From Hyphomonadaceae bacterium UBA4763 (GTDB lineage: Bacteria; Pseudomonadota; Alphaproteobacteria; Caulobacterales; Aquidulcibacteraceae), in assembly GCA_002403455.1 (NCBI GenBank), contig DHHV01000141.1:1-19570 (forward strand): a stretch of 19,570 nt of DNA, in the 5' to 3' direction. Under the pieces are notes generated by a model, which made no database searches, was not told the DNA's origin, and was given only the letters and a program-made list of their open reading frames with translations. A program made the position numbers and the translations under genes. Shown piece after piece: positions 13,890-19,570 of the stretch. Each line of letters opens with the position of its first letter. Position 1 is the first letter of the stretch.

Positions 13890-16625
13890 CTACGCGCCGT
13901 TCAAATCCGCCAATCGTTCCGCGGCGACGACGCTTTCGCCCTCGCCGACCCGGATCAGTTTCACGCCTTGGGTCGCGCGCGCGGCGATGCGAATATCGTC
14001 GACCGGGGCGCGGATCAGCTGGCCGCCATCGCTGACGGCGAGGATTTCGTCATCTTCATCGACCGGAAAACACCGCACGAGACGCTGATCGCGCTCGGTC
14101 AAGCGATGCCCGACAATGCCTTTGCCGCCCCGGCCCGACACGCGATATTCAAACGACGACGAACGCTTGCCATAGCCATCGCTGGTTACAGACAAGATGA
14201 ATTGCTCGGCCGCGCCCAGCGCCGCCAGCCGCTCCGGCGACAGCGCGCCTTCGGCCTCGATGTCGCTTGCGTCTTCCGTGCTGGGATCAGCCGCCGCCGT
14301 TTCCGGCTCGGCCGCTTCGCCGGCGATCGCCCGGCGCATCGCCGTCGCATGCCGCAAATAAGCGCGCGCCTCGCTCGGCGTCACCTCGGTGTGGCGCAAA
14401 ACCGCCATCGAGATCACCTCATCGCCCGCCTCAAGCGCGATCCCCCGCACGCCAGTCGAGGTCCGGCCCTGAAAGACCCGCACCTCTTCGACCGAGAAGC
14501 GGATGCATTGGCCCTTGGCCGTCGCCAGCAAAATGTCGTCATTCTTCGAGCAGATTTGCACATCGACGATGTTATCGCCTTCATCGGGCTTCATGGCGAT
14601 TTTGCCGGCGCGGTTGACCTGCACAAAGTCGGCGAGGCTGTTGCGGCGCACCTGGCCTTGGCGCGTCACGAACATCACGTCCATGCCGTGGGCTTCGGCT
14701 TCTTCGATCGGCAGCAACATGATCGAGGTGATGCGATCTTCCGGCGCGATCGGCAACAGATTGACCAAGGCCCGACCGCGCGATTGCGGCGCGCCTTGCG
14801 GCAGCCGCCAGACTTTTTCTTTATACACCATGCCGGCGGCCGAAAAGAACAAGACCGGCGCATGGGTCGAGGCGACAAACACCCGGGTGATCGCGTCCTC
14901 GTCCTTCATCGCCATGCCGGCGCGGCCGCGGCCGCCGCGTTTTTGCGTGCGATAGACCGACAGGGCCGTTCGCTTGGCATAGCCGCTCAGCGTCACCGTG
15001 ACGACCATGTCTTCGCGTTCGATAAAGGCTTCGTCTTCGAGATCGGCTTCCGCCTCCAAGATCACGGTACGGCGTTTTTGCGCGAACAAACGGCGGATCT
15101 CGGCCAATTCCTCGCGGATGATCCCCCATAGCCGCTCATGCGAGCCCAGAATGTCGAGCAGATCGCGGATCGAATCGGCGAGCGTTTGGCCTTCTTTGTC
15201 GAGTTCTTCGCGCCCCAAGGCGGTCAAGCGTTGCAAGCGCAAATCAAGGATCGCCCGCGCTTGCTCGTCCGACATCCGGATGTTCTGGCCTTCATCGAGC
15301 CTTGAGCGCGGATCGGCGATCAGCGCGATCAAGGACGCAATGTCGGCGGCGGGCCACAGACGCGCCGTCAGCGCCTCGCGCGCCGCCGCCGGATTGGCCG
15401 AATGGCGGATGATCCGAATGACCTCGTCAATATTGGCGACAGCAATGGCGAGGCCAACGAGGAGATGTCCTCGTTCGCGCGCTTTGGCGAGATCATGTTT
15501 AACGCGGCGCGTCACCACCTGCTCGCGGAACGCCAAAAACGCATCCAGCACGCCGCGCAGATTCAGCAATTGCGGCCGCCCGCCATCCAGCGCCAACATA
15601 TTGACGCCGAAACTCGTCTGCAGCGGCGAGAACCGATATAATTGGTTCAGAACAACGTCCGGCGTGGCGTCTCGTTTTAGCTCCAACACCACCCGAATGC
15701 CATGCCGATTGCTTTCGTCGCGCAGATCGGTGACGCCTTCGATTTTCTTTTCTTTGACCAATTCGCTGATGCGGGTGACCAAATTGGCCTTGTTGAGCTG
15801 ATAGGGGATTTCCGTGATGACAATCGCTTCGCGATCTTTGCGGATCGTCTCGATCGCGGCCTTACCGCGCATGATCACTGAGCCGCGCCCCGTCAAGAGC
15901 CCCGCCCGCGCGCCGGCTCGGCCCAAAATCTCTCCGCCCGTCGGGAAATCCGGTCCGGGCACCAGCGCCAGCAGCGCCTCGTCGCTGATCTCGCGATTAT
16001 CGATGATCGCCAAAGCCGCGTCGATCACTTCGCCCAGATTATGCGGCGGGATATTGGTCGCCATGCCGACCGCGATGCCGCCCGCGCCATTGACAAGGAG
16101 ATTGGGGAAACGGGCTGGCAGCACCGTCGGCTCGATCTCGGAATTGTCGTAATTGGGCTGGAAAGCCACCGTGTCGCGGTCAATATCGGCCATCAGATAA
16201 TCGGCCAATTTCTTCATCCGCACTTCGGTATAGCGCATCGCCGCCGGCGGATCGCCATCGACCGAGCCGAAATTGCCTTGCCCGTCCAGCAAGACCGCTC
16301 CCATGGAAAAGTCCTGCGCCATCCGCACCAGCGCGTCATAAATCGCTACATCGCCATGCGGGTGATATTTCCCGATGACGTCGCCGACGACGCGCGCCGA
16401 TTTCCGATAGGGCTTGTCGCTGGTATAGCCGTTTTCGTTCATCGAGAACAAAATCCGCCGATGCACCGGCTTTAGCCCGTCGCGCACGTCGGGCAACGCG
16501 CGCGCCACGATCACGCTCATCGCGTAATCGAGATAGGACCGGCGCATTTCTTCTTCGATCGCGATCGGGGAAACGCCCGGCTCTAGACGATGGCGATCGG
16601 ACGGGGAGGCGGACTCTTCGCTCAC
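13890..16625 (-). CDS. gyrA: DNA gyrase subunit A
   Basis: GyrA cuts and rejoins DNA in the GyrA2B2 complex that introduces negative supercoils. With the GTG start at 16625 the protein has 911 aa. The breakage-reunion domain holds the catalytic Tyr132 (AAMRYTEVR) and the quinolone region HPHGDVAIYD, in which the E. coli Ser83 position is Val93 (GTA, 16349-16347) and the Asp87 position stays Asp. The GyrA box reads QKRGGRG (about 558-564), confirming GyrA rather than ParC. The C-terminal wheel contains an acidic Ala-rich insert (about 765-800). An in-frame TTG at 16658 would add 11 residues but lies in the loop of a 9-bp palindrome and has no ribosome site, so I prefer the GTG. Confidence 0.96.
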   Translation of the reverse strand: MSEESASPSDRHRLEPGVSPIAIEEEMRRSYLDYAMSVIVARALPDVRDGLKPVHRRILFSMNENGYTSDKPYRKSARVVGDVIGKYHPHGDVAIYDALVRMAQDFSMGAVLLDGQGNFGSVDGDPPAAMRYTEVRMKKLADYLMADIDRDTVAFQPNYDNSEIEPTVLPARFPNLLVNGAGGIAVGMATNIPPHNLGEVIDAALAIIDNREISDEALLALVPGPDFPTGGEILGRAGARAGLLTGRGSVIMRGKAAIETIRKDREAIVITEIPYQLNKANLVTRISELVKEKKIEGVTDLRDESNRHGIRVVLELKRDATPDVVLNQLYRFSPLQTSFGVNMLALDGGRPQLLNLRGVLDAFLAFREQVVTRRVKHDLAKARERGHLLVGLAIAVANIDEVIRIIRHSANPAAAREALTARLWPAADIASLIALIADPRSRLDEGQNIRMSDEQARAILDLRLQRLTALGREELDKEGQTLADSIRDLLDILGSHERLWGIIREELAEIRRLFAQKRRTVILEAEADLEDEAFIEREDMVVTVTLSGYAKRTALSVYRTQKRGGRGRAGMAMKDEDAITRVFVASTHAPVLFFSAAGMVYKEKVWRLPQGAPQSRGRALVNLLPIAPEDRITSIMLLPIEEAEAHGMDVMFVTRQGQVRRNSLADFVQVNRAGKIAMKPDEGDNIVDVQICSKNDDILLATAKGQCIRFSVEEVRVFQGRTSTGVRGIALEAGDEVISMAVLRHTEVTPSEARAYLRHATAMRRAIAGEAAEPETAAADPSTEDASDIEAEGALSPERLAALGAAEQFILSVTSDGYGKRSSSFEYRVSGRGGKGIVGHRLTERDQRLVRCFPVDEDDEILAVSDGGQLIRAPVDDIRIAARATQGVKLIRVGEGESVVAAERLADLNGA

Positions 16626-16641
16626 TTCATTTCTCTGATTG

Positions 16642-16669
16642 GTCTTGCGCCGCAACAATCGCGCAAGAC
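16642..16669 (-). promoter_or_regulatory. Nine-bp perfect palindrome in the gyrA leader
   Basis: GTCTTGCGC (16642-16650) and GCGCAAGAC (16661-16669) are perfect inverted arms around a 10-nt loop. The element ends 16 nt before the preferred GTG start of gyrA. It could be an RNA hairpin in the leader or a protein-binding site. No T-run follows. The rest of the 192-nt gap up to 16817 shows no gene. Confidence 0.5.
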
Positions 16670-16817
16670 ACAGGTTGGCGCGCAGATGATCGACTCAAAA
16701 GGCGCGCTGCGGCGCAAACCTATCGGAAATTGCGTCTGTTTCCGCAAGGGGCTTGGGTGAGACGGTTCGCCCGTGCGGCGAGGATCGGCGCGGCCCGGCG
16801 AAGCATCGCTGGGGGGC

Positions 16818-17300
16818 TTATTCCGCCGCCGATAATGCCCCGTTCGCCGCGATCGCTGGCGCAAAGCGCGCCTGCGCTTCACGCACAAAGGCGTTCATGA
16901 TCAACTGGGCGGCGCGTTCGGCGTTAGCCTGCGCCAGTGCGCCGAGCAAAGGGTTCTTGAACTCGTAATCCAGCGAAAAATGCACGACGGCCCCTTCGCC
17001 TGCGGGCTGAAAGCGCCACACATTCTCCAGACGGAGAAACGGCCCGCGCGCCAGCCGCACCGCCACCGTCTGCGCGCGCCGATCTTCCGTGACGTAAGTC
17101 GCAAAGCGCTCGGTCAAGCCCATGAAGCCGACGATCGCTTCGGCCAAAAAGGCCCGTGCGCCCGCTTGTTCGCGCTCATCGCTGACCCGCATCGCTTTGA
17201 TCCACGGAATAAACCGCGGATAAGCGCGCACATCGGCCACCAAAGCGCGCAGCGCTTCTGGCGCAAAAGGCAATCGACGCTCGACACTGACTTTCGGCAT
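16818..17300 (-). CDS. COQ10/RatA-family START-domain protein (coenzyme Q-binding type)
   Basis: These small START/SRPBCC proteins resemble yeast Coq10, which binds ubiquinone and supports respiration; the E. coli homologue was named RatA. The 160-aa protein shows the family pattern: VERRLPFAPEALRALVADV, YPRFIPWIKAMRV (about 32-44), then a beta-rich middle (VWRFQPAGEGAVVHFSLDYEF) and the closing helix with FVREAQARF. I chose the ATG at 17300 (MPKVSVERR, with GAGAAAG upstream) over longer in-frame starts inside lipA. It begins 10 nt after the lipA stop, so the two form an operon, a pairing frequent in Alphaproteobacteria. A ubiquinone role is more likely than ribosome inhibition. Confidence 0.9.
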   Translation of the reverse strand: MPKVSVERRLPFAPEALRALVADVRAYPRFIPWIKAMRVSDEREQAGARAFLAEAIVGFMGLTERFATYVTEDRRAQTVAVRLARGPFLRLENVWRFQPAGEGAVVHFSLDYEFKNPLLGALAQANAERAAQLIMNAFVREAQARFAPAIAANGALSAAE

Positions 17301-17310
17301 CGTCACTTTC

Positions 17311-18300
17311 TCACGCAGCGGCGAGGCTTTGGGCGCGCGCCGCCCGCAGCTGCGCAAAGTCCGCATCCGCATGATAGCTCGATCGCGTTAACGGACTGGC
17401 CGCAACCATCAAAAACCCTTTCGCCCGCGCAATGGCGGCGTAACCGGCGAATTCTTCCGGATCGACGAATCGCGCCACGGGCGCATGTTTCGGCGTCGGC
17501 TGCAAATATTGCCCAATCGTGATGAAGTCTATACCAGCCGAGCGCATGTCGTCCATGACCTGCATCACTTCGTCGCGGGTCTCGCCTAGGCCGACCATCA
17601 ATCCCGATTTGGTGAATTGTTTAGGATCGCGCGCTTTGACCTGCTCCAATAGACGCAGCGAATGATAATAGCGCGCGCCCGGGCGGATCGAGAGATAAAG
17701 GCGCGGCACGGTCTCGATATTGTGATTAAAGACATCCGGCGCGGCGTCGATCACGGTTTCCAGCGCGCCGGGTTTACGCAAAAAATCCGGCGTCAAAATC
17801 TCGATCGAGGTCGCGGGCGCCGCCGCACGAATCGCTTGGATCGTCTCAACGAAATGCTGCGCGCCGCCATCGGGCAGATCATCGCGATCGACCGAGGTGA
17901 TGACGACATGCGCAAGGCCCATGCGGGCGACCGCTTCGCCAACCCGGCGCGGCTCATCTGCGTCGAGCCCCTCGGGCAAGCCCGTCCGCACATTGCAAAA
18001 GGCGCAAGCGCGCGTGCAAATCTCGCCCAAAATCATGAAGGTGGCGTGCTTTTTGGTCCAGCATTCGCCAATATTCGGACAGCCCGCCTCCTCGCAGACT
18101 GTAGCGAGTTTGTGTTCTTTGACGATCGCCCGCGTCTCTGCATAACCTTGGCTGGTCGGCGCTTTGACGCGGATCCAATCGGGCTTGCGCAAGACGGGAC
18201 TGTCGGGCCGATGGCGCTTTTCGGGGTGGCGGGCTGCGCCGCGCACCGGCGCCGCATCCTCTTTGTCCGTCTTGCCAATTCGGTCAATCAAAGTCGTCAT
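17311..18300 (-). CDS. lipA: Lipoyl synthase
   Basis: LipA is a radical-SAM enzyme that inserts two sulfurs into octanoyl groups on lipoate-dependent enzymes. The 329-aa product has the auxiliary cluster cysteines Cys69, Cys74 and Cys80 (CEEAGCPNIGEC), the radical-SAM Cys95, Cys99 and Cys102 (CTRACAFC) and the auxiliary-cluster serine in RSSY (306-309). The N-terminal RHPEKRHRPD and RKPDWIRVKAPTS are typical. I chose ATG 18300 (MTTLIDRIG); the frame remains open 33 codons upstream to an ATG at 18399, but that extension does not resemble the family. No lipB lies nearby. Confidence 0.97.
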   Translation of the reverse strand: MTTLIDRIGKTDKEDAAPVRGAARHPEKRHRPDSPVLRKPDWIRVKAPTSQGYAETRAIVKEHKLATVCEEAGCPNIGECWTKKHATFMILGEICTRACAFCNVRTGLPEGLDADEPRRVGEAVARMGLAHVVITSVDRDDLPDGGAQHFVETIQAIRAAAPATSIEILTPDFLRKPGALETVIDAAPDVFNHNIETVPRLYLSIRPGARYYHSLRLLEQVKARDPKQFTKSGLMVGLGETRDEVMQVMDDMRSAGIDFITIGQYLQPTPKHAPVARFVDPEEFAGYAAIARAKGFLMVAASPLTRSSYHADADFAQLRAARAQSLAAA

Positions 18301-18426
18301 GGCGGCTAAATGGTCCTGTTTTGCGGTTTTCGCAAGTTCGCCCTTCGCCCATGAATCGGGTCGTCTCACATCGCCATGGTCACATTCCATTGAAATCATT
18401 AATGCTTTTCGCCCCGAATGGGGGGA

Positions 18427-18455
18427 TTGTCTCTCGATCGCGGCTGCATTATCGT
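18427..18455 (+). promoter_or_regulatory. Candidate promoter of the acyl-CoA/ACP synthetase gene
   Basis: TTGTCT (18427-18432) and TATCGT (18450-18455) are spaced by exactly 17 nt, about 50 nt before the ATG at 18506. The gap 18301-18505 is divergent with lipA and also holds a small hairpin TTGCG-N5-CGCAA (18321-18335) next to the lipA start. Confidence 0.3.
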
Positions 18456-18505
18456 GCGCGACATAAAAAAGACATATCTACGCGAAAGTCTGGAGCACTG
18501 CGCCA

Positions 18506-19570
18506 ATGGCGGTTGAGGGTTTTGCGCTCGACAAGAGGCGGATGACGGTTTTCGACGCCCTCATTGCCGCCAGCCGGGAATTTGGTCCCTCAAAGAAAAT
18601 CCTGATCGACCAAGATCGCAAGCCGATCTCTTATCTCGACGCCATGCGCGCGGCCTTTGCGCTGGGGTCAAAGATCCGGTCCTTTACCCAAAGGCGCGAG
18701 CCGGTCGGGGTCTTGCTCCCGTCCAGCGTTGGCGTTGCCGTGACATTTTTCGCGTTGCAGGCGATTGGGCGCACGCCCGCCATGTTGAACTTCACCTCCG
18801 GCGCGATCAATCTGACTGCTGCTTGTCGCGGGGCCGGCATCAAGACAATCCTGACGGCGCGCAAATTCGTCGATCAGGGGAAATTGGGCGATCTCATTGA
18901 GGCTTTGGCCGGTCAATGCCGGATTGTGTATCTTGAAGACGTTCGCGCATCGGTCGGAATATTCGACAAGCTCTACGCAGCGATCGCCGCCGCCTTTCCG
19001 CGCGTTTTCGCGGCCCCGACCAAGCCGAGCGATCCGGGCGTTGTCCTGTTTACCTCGGGCAGTTTTGGCGCGCCGAAGGGCGTCTTGCTGACGCAAAGCA
19101 ATCTCGTCGCCAATTGCCGTCAAGTCGCCCAGCAGATCCCGCTTGATCCGTCCTGGACCTTTGTCTGTCCGCTGCCGACCTTTCATTGCTTCGGCTTGAC
19201 GGGCGGGGTGCTGTTGCCGCTGCTCACCGGCATGCGCGCCGCGCTTTACCCCTCGCCCCTGCACCACAAGCAGATCCCGGAATTCGTCCGCGACGTAAAT
19301 GGCACGATCCTGGTCGGCACCGACACCTTCGTTCAGCATTATGCGCGCGCCGCCAAACCGGGCGATTTCGCCAGCCTGAAATTCATCGTTTGCGGGGCCG
19401 AGCGCGTGCGCGAGGAAACCCACCAGCTCTTTGCAGAACGCTTTGGCGTTGAGATCATCGAAGGATATGGCGCGACCGAGGCCGCCCCGATCATCGCCGT
19501 CAATCGCCCCGGTTTTAATTGCCCGGGCACCGTTGGACCGCTTTTGCCGGGAATTGAGGCGCGGCTCGAG
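18506..19570 (+). CDS. AMP-binding acyl-CoA/acyl-ACP synthetase, Aas-like (3' end beyond window)
   Basis: Members of this ANL superfamily activate fatty acids with ATP. I translated 355 codons from the ATG at 18506, preceded by GGAG at 10 nt; an in-frame stop at 18464 limits the start, and 18542 is an alternative. The ATP/AMP-binding loop is LFTSGSFGAPKG (181-192), and EGYGATEAAPI (319-329) is the conserved adenylate-binding motif. PLPTFHCFGLTGG and the wording around YGATE resemble the synthetase half of Aas (2-acylglycerophosphoethanolamine acyltransferase/acyl-ACP synthetase), but no acyltransferase or MFS domain precedes it. The true substrate cannot be fixed from this fragment. Confidence 0.88.
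   Translation, partial: MAVEGFALDKRRMTVFDALIAASREFGPSKKILIDQDRKPISYLDAMRAAFALGSKIRSFTQRREPVGVLLPSSVGVAVTFFALQAIGRTPAMLNFTSGAINLTAACRGAGIKTILTARKFVDQGKLGDLIEALAGQCRIVYLEDVRASVGIFDKLYAAIAAAFPRVFAAPTKPSDPGVVLFTSGSFGAPKGVLLTQSNLVANCRQVAQQIPLDPSWTFVCPLPTFHCFGLTGGVLLPLLTGMRAALYPSPLHHKQIPEFVRDVNGTILVGTDTFVQHYARAAKPGDFASLKFIVCGAERVREETHQLFAERFGVEIIEGYGATEAAPIIAVNRPGFNCPGTVGPLLPGIEARLE

Noticed and set aside
13833..15131. A 432-codon open frame on the plus strand opposite gyrA
   Set aside because: The product is rich in His, Arg and Asp with no family features, and gyrA on the other strand is certain.
16626..16658. TTG codon at 16658 as the gyrA start
   Set aside because: It has no ribosome site, lies in the loop of a 9-bp palindrome, and adds residues not typical of the GyrA N terminus; not fully excluded.

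Overview
The window reads as chromosomal DNA of a GC-rich alphaproteobacterium, probably of the Caulobacterales/Hyphomonadaceae/Parvularculaceae type. This rests on protein character and gene order (argD-argF-hslO, gyrA-coaD-cyclophilin, lipA followed by a COQ10/RatA-like protein) and on a TonB-dependent receptor paired with a phytase; no search was run, so the lineage is inferred. Coding density is high. No stretch over 300 bases lacks a gene, and no insertion sequence, CRISPR array or integrase is visible.

Left part (1-5765). A 3'-truncated miaB runs leftward off the edge. Three envelope or secreted-protein genes run rightward: a 279-aa outer-membrane beta-barrel protein, an 810-aa TonB-dependent receptor (TBDR) and, 19 nt after it, a beta-propeller phytase. 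A PHO-box-like element (2076-2104) precedes the receptor, so I read receptor and phytase as a phosphate-scavenging unit. A leftward tRNA-Leu(UAG) converges on the phytase gene; its upstream DNA is unusually rich in inverted repeats.

Accessory island (about 5870-7640). A type IV toxin-antitoxin pair, AbiEi (antitoxin/regulator) and AbiEii (nucleotidyltransferase toxin), overlaps by 4 nt. It has a perfect TATAAT box so close to the start codon that the mRNA may be nearly leaderless. Base composition and codon use look less GC-biased than in the neighbours, consistent with transfer.

Housekeeping block (7669-18300, all leftward). It contains argD-argF-hslO (late arginine synthesis coupled to the redox chaperone Hsp33), a free-methionine-R-sulfoxide reductase (GAF), an exported SPOR-domain protein with a strongly structured leader, a periplasmic cyclophilin, coaD, gyrA (Val at the quinolone-determining Ser83 position, and a 9-bp palindrome in its leader), a COQ10/RatA-like START protein and lipA. 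At the right edge a divergent, truncated AMP-binding acyl-CoA/acyl-ACP synthetase begins.

I did not find a wholly unknown multigene system. The parts most worth a second look are non-coding: the PHO-box/hairpin region before the TBDR-phytase operon, the tRNA-Leu leader palindromes, the 75-nt structured leader of the SPOR gene, the gyrA leader palindrome, and the near-leaderless AbiE promoter.
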